64,000 nucleotides of DNA from Olsenella intestinalis (GTDB taxonomy: Bacteria > Actinomycetota > Coriobacteriia > Coriobacteriales > Atopobiaceae): the NCBI RefSeq assembly GCF_023276655.1, contig NZ_JALGRK010000001.1:1073501-1137500 (forward strand). The letters are read 5' to 3'. Below are positions 49,188 to 57,657 of the stretch, one piece after another; position 1 is the stretch's first letter, and the number at the start of each line of letters is the position of its first letter. The position numbers and the translations under genes were made by a program. Under the pieces are notes generated by a model. The model saw only the letters and a program-made list of their open reading frames with translations, had not been told where the DNA came from and did not search any database.

Positions 49188-50512
49188 TGACCGACGTCTG
49201 GATTGCACACACGTCCCGCAGCGGGCGCACCGACCTCGCGCGAGCGCTTCGCTCGATCGAGCCCTTCGCGGTCCTCGGGTTCGCCGAGAGCGCGGCCGAC
49301 CTCAGGCTCTCCCTGCTCGACGAGGAGCCGGGCACGGTGGGGGCGATCGTCGGCCTGAGCGAGGCGGGGGTCTCCGACCTCAACCTCGCCGCGGCCGTCG
49401 CCCGCGACGGTCGGGCGAGCAGGGTGGTGCTCGTGGTGCGCGGCGCCTCGGGGTCGCTGCGCTCCAGGGCCGCCCGCGCGAACGTGAGTGAGGTCATCGA
49501 CCTCGACGAGCTGGACGCCCAGGATGCGCCTCCCGCGGACGCGCAGGCTGGGCCCGCGGCGACGTCGGTCGGCGAGGCAAGGGGTTGCCGGGTCGATCAT
49601 GCGTCGCGGGTCGAGCCTGCGCCCGCATCCGCGGAGGCGACGCCGTCCGAGGACGAGCCTCCCCTCGACGAGCCGGACCCGAGCGCATCGAGGGCTCCCA
49701 TCCTCGCGTTCGCGTCCTCGAGGGGCGGCGTCGGCAAGACCGCGCTCGTCGCGACGGCCGCCGCGGTCGCTTCCAAGTGGGGGCTGAGGGTCGCCGTCTG
49801 CGACCTCGACCTCTCCTGCGGCAACCTCTTCACGTGCTTCGGGGTCAGGCCGGTCGACCTCGCCCGGCTCGCCTCGGACGAGCTTCCGCGGGAGGAGGCC
49901 ATGGGGAGGGGCTGCGCGCGCTGTGCCGATGGCCTGTTCCTGTGGGGTCCCTGCGAGCGACCCGAGATGAGCGAGGTGGCCATGCCTCACGTCGGGCAGC
50001 TTCTCACCTATCTCTCTGAGCGCTTCGACCTCGTCGTGGCGGACACCTCGACCACCTTCACCGACGCTGTCGCCGAGGTGGTGCAGAGGTGCGACCGCCT
50101 GCTGCTGGTTCACGACGACGCCTCGGGATCCGTGGCCTCGCTCGCGAGGACGAGCGCGCTTGCGGTGCGCCTCGGCGTGGCCCGCACGCGCATCATGCGC
50201 GTCCAGAACTTCATGGACCCGCGCCAGCGGATGGACCTCTCGCGCGGCAGGGCCGAGGAGGGCCTCGAGGGCGCCCGTGCCTTTGCCGTGGCGGACGGTG
50301 GTGCCGAGGTGTCCGAGATGCTGGCGACCGGGCACGTAGTGGACCTGGTCGCGGGAGACGTCCCCTACGTCTCGGGCGTGGAGACGATGCTCGCGCAGAC
50401 CCTCTCCGAGCTCGGGCGCCTGCCCGACTCCCCGGCGGCACGCCGCGCGCTCGAGCCCCACGCCCACAGGCCCGTGTTCTCGCTCTTCTCGAAGAGGAAG
50501 GCGGCCCTCTGA
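49187..50512 (+). CDS. tadZ: TadZ/CpaE-like ParA-type ATPase for pilus localisation
   Basis: 441 residues. The N-terminal receiver-like domain (about 1-115) lacks a clear phospho-aspartate set, as in other TadZ proteins. After a Pro/Ala/Glu-rich linker comes a MinD/ParA ATPase with deviant Walker A SSRGGVGKTALV near 182, VCDLDLSCGN near 210 and LVVADTSTTF near 285. It marks the pole or site where the Tad machine assembles. The ATG overlaps the cpaB stop (ATGA); a GTG three bases earlier is possible. Downstream cpaF overlaps its stop by one base. Confidence 0.83.
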   Translation: MTDVWIAHTSRSGRTDLARALRSIEPFAVLGFAESAADLRLSLLDEEPGTVGAIVGLSEAGVSDLNLAAAVARDGRASRVVLVVRGASGSLRSRAARANVSEVIDLDELDAQDAPPADAQAGPAATSVGEARGCRVDHASRVEPAPASAEATPSEDEPPLDEPDPSASRAPILAFASSRGGVGKTALVATAAAVASKWGLRVAVCDLDLSCGNLFTCFGVRPVDLARLASDELPREEAMGRGCARCADGLFLWGPCERPEMSEVAMPHVGQLLTYLSERFDLVVADTSTTFTDAVAEVVQRCDRLLLVHDDASGSVASLARTSALAVRLGVARTRIMRVQNFMDPRQRMDLSRGRAEEGLEGARAFAVADGGAEVSEMLATGHVVDLVAGDVPYVSGVETMLAQTLSELGRLPDSPAARRALEPHAHRPVFSLFSKRKAAL

Positions 50513-51846
50513 TGTCGGTGCTCGAGAGAATCAGGCGCACGGCCCCCGAGCCGGACGCGGGTGCCGCGAGCGCCGCGCGACTCGGCGCCCTCAGGTCTGC
50601 GCTCAGGTCGGATCTCATCGACAGGCTGGGCCTCGACGCGATCGCCCACATGCTGTCCACCGAGGACACGTCCCACGTGAGGTCGGAGCTGGCGGTCACC
50701 TGCTCCGCCATCCTCAACGACCAGCGCTACGACACGCTTCTCGCCGAGGAGCGCGAGCGTCTCGCGCGCGAGGTCATCGACGGGGTATGCGGCCTCGGGC
50801 CCATCCAGCCGCTTCTCGACGACGACTCGGTGAGCGAGGTCATCGTGAACGGGCCGGACACGATCTTCTTCGAGCGCGAGGGGAGGCTCTGCCGCTCCGA
50901 CGCGACGTTCGAGTCGACCGAGCAGGTGCTCATGGCGATCGACCGCATCCTGGCACCGCTCGGGCGCAGGCTCGACCGCGCCAACCCCATCGTGAACGCG
51001 CGCCTCTCGAACGGCGACCGCGTGAACGCCGTGGCCGACCCGGTGGCCATCAACGGCCCGGCCGTCACCATCAGAAAGTTCTCGAACCGCATCACGTCGC
51101 TCGGGCGGCTCGTCGAGCTCGGCTCGATCCCGTCCTGGTACGCGAGGCTGCTCACGTGGGCTGTCAGGTCGCGCAAGGACATCGCGGTCGCCGGCGGCAC
51201 GGGCTCGGGCAAGACGACGCTTCTGAACGCGCTGTCGTGCGAGATCGACAAGGGGGAGCGCATCGTCACGATCGAGGACTCGGCGGAGCTGCGCTTCGAC
51301 GCCCATCCCGACGTGGTGCGCCTCGAGGCGCGCGACGCCTCGATCGAGGGAACGGGCGAGATCACGATCCGCGACCTCGTCAAGAACGCGCTGCGCATGC
51401 GCCCCGACCGCATCGTCGTCGGGGAGGTCCGCTCGGGCGAGACGATCGACATGCTCCAGGCCATGAACTCGGGCCACGACGGGTCGCTCACCACGCTGCA
51501 TGCGGGCACCCCTGAGGAGGCGATCCTGAGGCTCGTCCTCATGGCGCGATTCGGCATGGACCTACCCACCGACATCATCGAGGAGCAGGTGGCGACCGCG
51601 ATCGACCTGATCGTCATGTCGAACCGCTTTCCCGACGGCTCGAGGTGCATCACCTCCATGGCCGGGGTGAGCCGTGCCGAGGACGGGGGGGTGAGCCTCG
51701 AGACGCTCGTCGACTTCGACCAGGCGGCGCGCACGTGGACCCTCGTGAGGGAGCCGCCGTTCGTCGCCCAGGTGGTCGAGGCGGGGGTCGCGACAGAGGA
51801 GGAGGTGCGCGCATGGAGATCGCAATCGCCGCGGCCTGCGGCCTGA
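50512..51846 (+). CDS. cpaF: CpaF/TadA pilus assembly ATPase
   Basis: 444 residues. A PulE/VirB11-superfamily hexameric ATPase that drives extension and, in Tad systems, retraction of the Flp pilus. An N-terminal domain (about 1-100) is followed by LDDDSVSEVIVNGPD, Walker A VAGGTGSGKTTLLN near 228, Asp box VTIEDSAELRFD, Walker B IVVGEVRSGETIDML near 302 and the His box SLTTLHAGTPEEA near 328. All expected catalytic residues are visible. The start codon overlaps the tadZ stop, and the 3' end overlaps tadB by 34 bases. Confidence 0.93.
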   Translation: MSVLERIRRTAPEPDAGAASAARLGALRSALRSDLIDRLGLDAIAHMLSTEDTSHVRSELAVTCSAILNDQRYDTLLAEERERLAREVIDGVCGLGPIQPLLDDDSVSEVIVNGPDTIFFEREGRLCRSDATFESTEQVLMAIDRILAPLGRRLDRANPIVNARLSNGDRVNAVADPVAINGPAVTIRKFSNRITSLGRLVELGSIPSWYARLLTWAVRSRKDIAVAGGTGSGKTTLLNALSCEIDKGERIVTIEDSAELRFDAHPDVVRLEARDASIEGTGEITIRDLVKNALRMRPDRIVVGEVRSGETIDMLQAMNSGHDGSLTTLHAGTPEEAILRLVLMARFGMDLPTDIIEEQVATAIDLIVMSNRFPDGSRCITSMAGVSRAEDGGVSLETLVDFDQAARTWTLVREPPFVAQVVEAGVATEEEVRAWRSQSPRPAA

Positions 51847-52742
51847 CGGCATGGCTCTGCGCCTTCGCCCTCGCGCGTTCATCCGGCGCTCCCACGCCCC
51901 GTGCCCTGCGCCGCCTTCGCGCGGGACGGAGGGTGAGGGGGGTCGTGCGGGGCGTGGCCCGCCTTCCCCTCGTCCGGGCCCTCGCCCGTCGGCCGTCCTG
52001 GGTCCGCACGTCTCTCGAGCTGTGCGAGCGTGCGGGGCTGCAGGGAGCCTCCGACGACGAGGCGGTGTCGCTCCTCGTGCTTCTCTCCGTCCTTGCGGCG
52101 GCGCTCCTCTCGCTCGTCTCGCGCTCCCTCGTCGGCGCGGTCGTGGCCGCCGTCGCGCTCGCCGTCGGCATTCCCGCCATGGACGCGGCTCGCGAGCGCA
52201 GGCGCAAGGCCGAGCTGGTGCGCTCCATGCCGTCCGTGTTCAGGACGCTCTCGATGGCACTCGCCTCCGGCGAGACGCTCTCGCAGGCGGTGGAGTACCT
52301 TGCCGCCCACGAGAGGGGGCCGGCCGCGCACGCGTTTGCCAACGCATCGCTTCGCCTCAGGTGCGGCTCTTCTGCGGAGGAGGCGTTGGGCGGACTCGCG
52401 CGCGACCTCGATGCGCCAGGCGTGGGCCTGCTCACGACCGCGCTCCTCATCTCGCAGAGGACGGGCTCCCCGCTGCGCTCCCTCTTCGACCGCGCCGCCG
52501 CGCTCGTCGAGCGCCAGGGCGAGCTCGAGCGCCTGCTCTCGGTCAAGACCGCGCAGGTCCGGCTCTCGGTGCGCGTCGTGAGCGCGCTGCCGCCGATCAT
52601 GGTCGGCACGCTCTCGCTCATCTCGCCCGACTTCCAGCGCGGCGTCATGACGCCGGTCGGGCTCGGCTGCATCCTGGTCGCCGCCGTCCTCGATGCCGTC
52701 GCGGTCGTCTCGATCCGCGCCCTCATGAGGGGGATCGTCTGA
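51813..52742 (+). CDS. tadB: TadB-like type II secretion F-domain membrane protein
   Basis: 309 residues. An N-terminal helix (about 1-20), a basic cytoplasmic segment, a pair of helices about 78-115 (SLLVLLSVLAAALLSLVS and VGAVVAAVALAVGIPA), the T2SSF/GspF domain about 130-265 (FRTLSMALASGETLSQAVEYL) and two C-terminal helices. With TadC it forms the inner-membrane platform on which CpaF works. A GAGGAGGAGG ribosome site lies inside the end of cpaF, and the stop overlaps the tadC start (TGATG). Confidence 0.85.
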   Translation: MEIAIAAACGLTAWLCAFALARSSGAPTPRALRRLRAGRRVRGVVRGVARLPLVRALARRPSWVRTSLELCERAGLQGASDDEAVSLLVLLSVLAAALLSLVSRSLVGAVVAAVALAVGIPAMDAARERRRKAELVRSMPSVFRTLSMALASGETLSQAVEYLAAHERGPAAHAFANASLRLRCGSSAEEALGGLARDLDAPGVGLLTTALLISQRTGSPLRSLFDRAAALVERQGELERLLSVKTAQVRLSVRVVSALPPIMVGTLSLISPDFQRGVMTPVGLGCILVAAVLDAVAVVSIRALMRGIV

Positions 52743-53386
52743 TGGGCGCCGAGGCACTCGCGACCTGCTCGCTCGCGGCCGCGACGACGTTTGCGTCGGC
52801 GTTCTTCCTCTGCTCGCCCAAGGCGGCCGCGAGCGGAGCGCGCACGAGGCCCCGCGCAGGCGAGGGCGTCCTCGTCCGGCTTCGCACGCTCGCGCCCCTG
52901 CGCTTGGTCGCGGAGCGTGAGGAGCTCAAGGCGAGAAGGGCGCGCTGCCTGAGGGAGATGCCGACCCTTCTTGACGTGCTCACGCTCGGCCTCTCGTCGG
53001 GCCTGTCGTTCGACGCCTCGCTCGAGCTCTACTGCGAGCGCTACGACGACGACCTCGCCGCCGCCCTCGCCGAGGCCCAGCTCTCCTGGAGGCTTGGCGC
53101 CGAGAGCAGGCAGGACGCGCTCTCCCGCGTGGCGTCCGAGCTGGGGGTTGCGTCGCTCGAGAGCTTCGCCGCGACGGTCTCGCAGGCGCTCGAGTTCGGC
53201 TCGCCGCTCGCCGCGGCCCTCGAGCGCCAGTCTCAGGCACTTCGCGACGAGCAGCGCTCGCAGGTCGAGGAGGCCATCGAGCGCGTGCCGGTCAAGATGC
53301 TCGTCCCCCTGGGGACCCTCGTCGTCCCCGCAATGCTTCTCGCGATCCTGGGGCCGCTGGTCGGCTCCTCGACTCTGTTCGGGTAA
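52742..53386 (+). CDS. tadC: TadC-like type II secretion F-domain membrane protein
   Basis: 214 residues. The T2SSF domain (LREMPTLLDVLTLGLSSGLSFDASL, split here as LREMPTLLDVL then GLSSGLSFDAS, about 75-95; ALEFGSPLAAALE about 160) is followed by one C-terminal helix (LVPLGTLVVPAMLLAIL). It is shorter than many TadC proteins (280-330) because the N-terminal helix pair is reduced to one helix. It partners TadB in the platform. Pilin follows after a 29-base gap, the only real gap in the operon. Confidence 0.82.
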   Translation: MGAEALATCSLAAATTFASAFFLCSPKAAASGARTRPRAGEGVLVRLRTLAPLRLVAEREELKARRARCLREMPTLLDVLTLGLSSGLSFDASLELYCERYDDDLAAALAEAQLSWRLGAESRQDALSRVASELGVASLESFAATVSQALEFGSPLAAALERQSQALRDEQRSQVEEAIERVPVKMLVPLGTLVVPAMLLAILGPLVGSSTLFG

Positions 53387-53415
53387 GGGCGCTCGCGCCC
53401 GGGAAGGAGGCACCC

Positions 53416-53616
53416 ATGGAAGGCATCGCAAGCCGCGTGCGCATGTGCGCCCGCAACCTCGCGGGTCGCGTGCGCGCAAGGCGCGGCCAGGGCACCACGG
53501 AGTACGCGATTCTCGTCGGCGTTCTGGTCGTCATCGCGATCATCGCGATCGTGAGCTTTAGGGGAAGGATCCAGGAGCTATGGGACGCGATCGCAAGTGG
53601 CATCGGCTCCCTGTAG
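53416..53616 (+). CDS. flp: Flp-family type IVb major pilin
   Basis: 66 residues. A basic leader of 24 residues ends in glycine, then the mature sequence QGTTEYAILVGVLVVIAI with Glu at +5 and Tyr at +6, the class III (Flp) prepilin motif G/xxxxEY. The mature pilin would be about 42 residues, almost one long hydrophobic helix plus a short tail, as usual. AAGGAGG lies directly upstream. No prepilin peptidase (CpaA/TadV) gene is in this window. The next gene starts inside its last codons. Confidence 0.9.
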   Translation: MEGIASRVRMCARNLAGRVRARRGQGTTEYAILVGVLVVIAIIAIVSFRGRIQELWDAIASGIGSL

Positions 53617-54092
53617 CGGCCGCGGCCCTGCTCGCCCTCGCCCTGGCCGTTGCCTGGCCCGCCCTGTCGGGCCTCTTCCCGACGGCGACCACGGTTCCTG
53701 CCGATCGGCCCTCGGGAGGCTCCTCAGCCGCGGCAGGCGGGGGCGATTCCGAGAAGAGCGCGTCCTCGCCCGGGGCAGACTCGGGCCCGGGCGAGGACGT
53801 GCCCGCCGCCGGCGTATGGAGGAGGCAGTCCGAGCTCGCCGTCGCCGACGAGGCGCGCTCGGTCCTGTCCGCGTATCGCGACGCGCATGACTGCGTGCTC
53901 GTGCAGGCCGGCTACCTGGACCTGCTGGGAGGGACGTGGTCATGCACCGTGCAGGGCCCCGGCTGGGTCGACGTCGTCGTTGTCGGGGCGGACGGCTCGT
54001 CCGGCTCGCGGGTCACGACGACCCGCATGGGCGTTTCGGAGTGGGCGGCCTCGGCGGCCGCCTCGGGAGTGGGAGGTAGTGATGGCACATGA
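53580..54092 (+). CDS. Exported Tad-locus protein of unknown function
   Basis: 170 residues. The N-terminus has a basic start and a hydrophobic helix (about 11-32, VAAAALLALALAVAWPAL) fitting a signal or anchor. A Ser/Gly/Ala/Pro linker (about 38-75) leads to a small C-terminal domain with two cysteines (HDCVLVQAGYLDLLGGTWSC) that could form a disulfide. I do not recognise the family. Its start overlaps flp by 37 bases, so the genes are probably translationally linked. A minor pilin or surface anchor is possible. Confidence 0.65.
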   Translation: MGRDRKWHRLPVAAAALLALALAVAWPALSGLFPTATTVPADRPSGGSSAAAGGGDSEKSASSPGADSGPGEDVPAAGVWRRQSELAVADEARSVLSAYRDAHDCVLVQAGYLDLLGGTWSCTVQGPGWVDVVVVGADGSSGSRVTTTRMGVSEWAASAAASGVGGSDGT

Positions 54093-54327
54093 GCATCCCC
54101 GTATCGGTCGCGCCCCTGCCGCCGGGCGTCGCCGCCGTCTCACGTCAGGCCAGGCGACGACCGAGTACGCGCTCGTGTTCGCGGCGTTCCTCTCGGTCGT
54201 CCTCGCCCTGGGCGCGGTCTGGGCCGCGACGCGAGACGGCGGCCTGGCGGGTCGTGCCGTCGAGTCCGCGTCGCACGTGCTCGACGGTGACTTCGTCTCC
54301 TCGCTCAAGGACGTCCTCCTCTTCTAG
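54082..54327 (+). CDS. Second Flp-like prepilin (minor pilin candidate)
   Basis: 81 residues. The basic leader MAHEHPRIGRAPAAGRRRR is followed by SG/QATTEYALVFAAF, again the G/xxxxEY processing motif, a hydrophobic helix (LSVVLALGAVWAA) and a 30-residue C-terminal tail that is longer than in the major Flp. It is preceded by GGGAGG and starts 11 bases inside the previous gene. Likely a minor pilin incorporated at low copy, or a TadE-like component. Confidence 0.72.
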   Translation: MAHEHPRIGRAPAAGRRRRLTSGQATTEYALVFAAFLSVVLALGAVWAATRDGGLAGRAVESASHVLDGDFVSSLKDVLLF

Positions 54328-54787
54328 GGGAGGCGTCCGCGGGCAGGCGACGGTCGAGGCGGCGGTCCTTCTGCCCTCGCTCATGCTCCTGTTCGCGCTT
54401 CTGCTCGAGCCTGCGTGCATGGGCTACACCCTCGTCGTCATGCGCTCCGCGGCGTCGGAGGCGGCGCGCGCGGTCACGACCGACTATGACGGCGACTTCG
54501 AGGACTGCCGGCAGTTCGTCCTGAGGAGGCTCGAGGGCGTGCCCGACGTTCCGCTCTTCCATGTGGGAGGGGCCGACGACTGGGACGTCTCGATCGAGAG
54601 GGGGGAGCGCGACGCGACCCTGGTCGTGCGCGGGCACGCGCGCCCGCTGCCCCTCATGGGGGTCGTTGCCTCGGCGTTTGCGGAGAGCGACGAGACGGGC
54701 GTCGTCCTGTCCGCGCGCGTGAGCGTGCGGTCCAGGCCTGCGTGGTTGGGAGGTTCGTATGCTGATTGGCAGAAGGTTTGGGGGTGA
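54287..54787 (+). CDS. tadE: TadE-like pseudopilin (start uncertain)
   Basis: About 166 residues if read from GTG 54287; no ATG or clear ribosome site precedes the conserved part. The domain VRG/QATVEAAVLLPSLMLLFALL is a TadE N-terminal prepilin helix with Glu at +5, followed by an extracytoplasmic domain of about 115 residues. It overlaps the second pilin gene by 41 bases, so its translation probably depends on it. The next gene overlaps its end by 29 bases. Confidence 0.68.
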   Translation: MTSSPRSRTSSSSRGGVRGQATVEAAVLLPSLMLLFALLLEPACMGYTLVVMRSAASEAARAVTTDYDGDFEDCRQFVLRRLEGVPDVPLFHVGGADDWDVSIERGERDATLVVRGHARPLPLMGVVASAFAESDETGVVLSARVSVRSRPAWLGGSYADWQKVWG

Positions 54788-56825
54788 TCGGCCGTGCGAA
54801 GACGGGGCAAGGCTTCGCCTCGGCATAGCCGCGTTCGTGAGGCACGACGGAGGCTACACGACCGTCGCCGTCGCCGTCGCGCTGCTCGTGAGTCTCACGC
54901 TGGTGTTCGGCGTGGCCGCGGCGGGGTGGGGGATGGCGCGCTCGGCTGACGTCCAGTCTGTCGCCGACGCCGCCGCGCTCTCGGGCTCGAACGTCGTCGC
55001 GGCGTACTCGACGGTGGCACAGGTGCTCGACGCCTGCGTGCTGAGCATGGGTCTGCTCGGCGTCATCGTCTTTGGCGCGGGAATGGTGCTCGCGGCGATA
55101 CCCGCGCTCCAGGCGAGCGCGCCCGCCGTGATCGACGCCGGCAGGAAGATCCTCGACGCCCGTCGCGACTTCGCTCGCTCCGCCTCCGAGGGGCTCGAGC
55201 GACTCGAGTCGGCGCTGCCCGCGCTCATCGCGGCCAACTCCGCCTCGACGGTCTCGGCGAACTCCCGCGGGCGGGTGGGCTACGCCGGCCTCGCGGTGCC
55301 GTTCCCGCCCGAGGGGGAGTCCGACTTCTCGCGCCTCGACGACGAGCTCGACCCCAAGGAGATGGAGGAGGCCGCCGAGGAGCTGCGCCAGGCGTCCGCC
55401 GAGAAGGAGGAGGCGGCAGAGCGCGCCCGAGACGCACGCGAGCGCGCCTGGCGGGCCGACTGCGTCGACGACCCCATGTGCATGAGGTCGCGGGCCGCCT
55501 CGCTCGCCGGGCTCGACGGTGCCGCGAATCCCGACTACGCGTCGCCCGACGAGTGGCGCTTCGACTACGCCCGCGTGAGGGCGGCCAACTACTACCTCAC
55601 GCGCTCGCTCGACGCGACCGAGGATGGGTCCAGCCCCGACCTGCTGCAGCGCTCGTGCGCCCGCGCCCGCTTCTATCCCTATGCGCACGAGGTCATATCC
55701 GAGGCGACCTGCATCGAGGGCGACGTGACCCTGATCGAGCTGCCCGAGCTCCCCCACACCACGGACGGCGTCAGGGGCACGTCCCTCTACCGCGAGTCCG
55801 TCTGGCCCTGCACCACGGAGGGAGGCCGCCGCGTGCTGCACTGCTCGCGCTCGTGTCCCGCCGCGACCGGGGCCGACGCCGGCCTGGACTCCCTCGAGGC
55901 GATCGACGCCGGCCGCGCATCGCGCTGCGCGACCTGCCGCATGGACGCAGCGGCGATGGGAAACGTCGCCGACGCCTCGACCAACATCGACAACGGCTTC
56001 GAGCACTACTGGCGGATCGTCGTCGAGGCCTCTCGCGACTACCAGGCGGCCCGCGAGAAGGAGCAGGAGTGCGACGAGCGCATGCAGGAGGCCGCCGAGA
56101 AGAGCGGCTCCGCGTTCGAGAGGGCCATGGCGGTCCTGTCCGTCGACCGGCCCAAGCTCAGGCCGCCGGGGCACCTCGGCTGCGTCGCCTTCGTCATGCG
56201 CGGCTCCGAGACGGAGATGCCCGGCGAGCTTGTGGGCTCGTTCATGGAGGCGCGCTCGCTTCCGCCCGGCGTGGCGATCTCTGCGGCGACCCTCGCGCCC
56301 GACGACGCGACCGACGGGCACAACGTGCTGTCGAGCGTCTTCGACTCGCTTTCCGAGCGCTCTCTTCTCGGCGGCCTGCTCGACGGCATCGCGAGCCTCT
56401 GGGGAAACCTCCTCGTGAGCTACGGGTCGGCCGCGTCGAGCGTCTCGGGCGCCGCCGACAGCTTCCTCGACGGGGTCGGGGGAGTCCTCGGGGGCAAGGT
56501 CGCCTCGTGGCTGCGCGGCAAGATCTCGGAGGTCGTCAGCGCCGCGGGGTTCGAGCCGGCCGACATGCGGCTGAGGAAGCCCGTGCTCACGAACACGCAG
56601 AACGTCATGGACGGCTACGGGGGATCGCGCGTCCAGGAGGTGCGCAAGTTCGTCGAGGGTCTCCCGAAGGACCCCGACGAGGTGCTCGCGGCGTGTCGCG
56701 ACAAGGTGCGCGAGTCGCTCGGTGAGGTCGAGGTCACGATCGCGGAGATTCCCATACCCGGTCTCGACGGCGAGGGCATCCCGCTCACGATCAACGTCGG
56801 CGACCTCATGGGGGTGGCACCATGA
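54759..56825 (+). CDS. TadG-like large surface-exposed pilus-associated protein
   Basis: 688 residues. After a short cytoplasmic N-terminus comes a TadG-type helix (YTTVAVAVALLVSLTLVFGV, about 33-52) and the characteristic SVADAAALSGSNVV segment; a second hydrophobic stretch lies at about 95-118. The remainder is a long acidic, Ala/Glu-rich region with a coiled coil (KEMEEAAEELRQASAEKEE) and eight to nine cysteines in the middle (including a CxxC), then further helices. Only the N-terminus resembles TadG; the von Willebrand domain of Aggregatibacter TadG is not recognisable. It is probably the adhesive or anchoring component. Confidence 0.65.
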   Translation: MLIGRRFGGDRPCEDGARLRLGIAAFVRHDGGYTTVAVAVALLVSLTLVFGVAAAGWGMARSADVQSVADAAALSGSNVVAAYSTVAQVLDACVLSMGLLGVIVFGAGMVLAAIPALQASAPAVIDAGRKILDARRDFARSASEGLERLESALPALIAANSASTVSANSRGRVGYAGLAVPFPPEGESDFSRLDDELDPKEMEEAAEELRQASAEKEEAAERARDARERAWRADCVDDPMCMRSRAASLAGLDGAANPDYASPDEWRFDYARVRAANYYLTRSLDATEDGSSPDLLQRSCARARFYPYAHEVISEATCIEGDVTLIELPELPHTTDGVRGTSLYRESVWPCTTEGGRRVLHCSRSCPAATGADAGLDSLEAIDAGRASRCATCRMDAAAMGNVADASTNIDNGFEHYWRIVVEASRDYQAAREKEQECDERMQEAAEKSGSAFERAMAVLSVDRPKLRPPGHLGCVAFVMRGSETEMPGELVGSFMEARSLPPGVAISAATLAPDDATDGHNVLSSVFDSLSERSLLGGLLDGIASLWGNLLVSYGSAASSVSGAADSFLDGVGGVLGGKVASWLRGKISEVVSAAGFEPADMRLRKPVLTNTQNVMDGYGGSRVQEVRKFVEGLPKDPDEVLAACRDKVRESLGEVEVTIAEIPIPGLDGEGIPLTINVGDLMGVAP

Positions 56826-57292
56826 GCGCCGGCGGGAGGGCCACGCGCGGGCAGATGACCGTCGAGCTTGCCGTGATGATCCCCGTCATCGTCGTCGTGG
56901 GCCTCGTCGTGGCGAACCTCGTGCGCTTCTGCGGGCAGTGCGCGGTGTTCGACCGCGTCGCCCTCGACGCGGCGCTCGCACAGGGCGTGGCACCTTCCGG
57001 CGACCAGACCTCGTCGAGCGCCTGCGGCGAGGTGCGCGACGCGATCGCGGGCGCGCTCGACGGGGCGTCGTGCGAGGTGGAGGTCACGGCGGAGCAGGGG
57101 GCGCCAAAGGGTCCGAGCGCGGGCCTCTCGTTTCCCGTCTCGCCGCTGCTCACCACCTATCGTTGCACGCTTCGCTTCCGCCCGTGGCCCGGCACGTTCC
57201 AAATCGCGGGCGTTGCCTACTCCGCCCCGGCCCTCCTCTCGCATGAGCGCACGATCGTGGTGGACAGGTTCAGGGCGGGGGTGGTCGCATGA
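56822..57292 (+). CDS. tadE: TadE-family pseudopilin
   Basis: 156 residues. TRG/QMTVELAVMIPVIVVVGLV is a TadE prepilin helix with the processing glycine and Glu at +5, and the domain following contains a pair of cysteines (SSACGEV and GASCEVEV) and a beta-rich region (YRCTLRFRPWPG). TadE proteins are processed by the prepilin peptidase and needed for Flp fibril formation. Four-base overlaps on both sides link it to the TadG-like gene and the DUF192 gene. Confidence 0.78.
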   Translation: MSAGGRATRGQMTVELAVMIPVIVVVGLVVANLVRFCGQCAVFDRVALDAALAQGVAPSGDQTSSSACGEVRDAIAGALDGASCEVEVTAEQGAPKGPSAGLSFPVSPLLTTYRCTLRFRPWPGTFQIAGVAYSAPALLSHERTIVVDRFRAGVVA

Positions 57293-57657
57293 GCGAGATG
57301 GTGCGCGTCGGCACTGCCCCGGAACCGGGGCGCTACGGCTGTTTCGAGGTCCTGTCCTCGTGGCTCGCCCGCGTATGCGGTCTGCTCGGTCCGCCGGAGC
57401 GGGGGAGGGCGGTGCTGATAGAGAGGTGCCGCTCGATTCACACGTTTGGCATGAGGTTCGCCATCGACGTGGCCCTGGTCGACGAGGGCGGAAGGGTGCT
57501 CTTCTCGGCCAGGGGGCTCGGCGCCTGCTGCGTGGCGTCGGCCGATGGGGCGCGCGTCGCCCTCGAGCGGCCGGTCTCGGAGGCGCCGTGGCCGGAGGTG
57601 GGCGAGTCGTTGGTGATGGAAGGCTGCGAGAAGGGAGACGCGACATGCGAGGGGTAG
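57289..57657 (+). CDS. DUF192 family protein
   Basis: 122 residues. The DUF192 signature is RCRSIHTFGMRFAIDVALVDEGG (shown here in parts: RCRSIHTFGMRFAID near 45, then VALVDEGGRVLFSARG) in a small all-beta fold. The family has no proven function; it is often near exported or surface proteins. Unlike many DUF192 proteins, this one has no signal peptide, so it is cytosolic. It is embedded within the Tad operon by overlaps on both sides. A 10-mer copy lies in its LFS codons. Confidence 0.8.
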   Translation: MSEMVRVGTAPEPGRYGCFEVLSSWLARVCGLLGPPERGRAVLIERCRSIHTFGMRFAIDVALVDEGGRVLFSARGLGACCVASADGARVALERPVSEAPWPEVGESLVMEGCEKGDATCEG

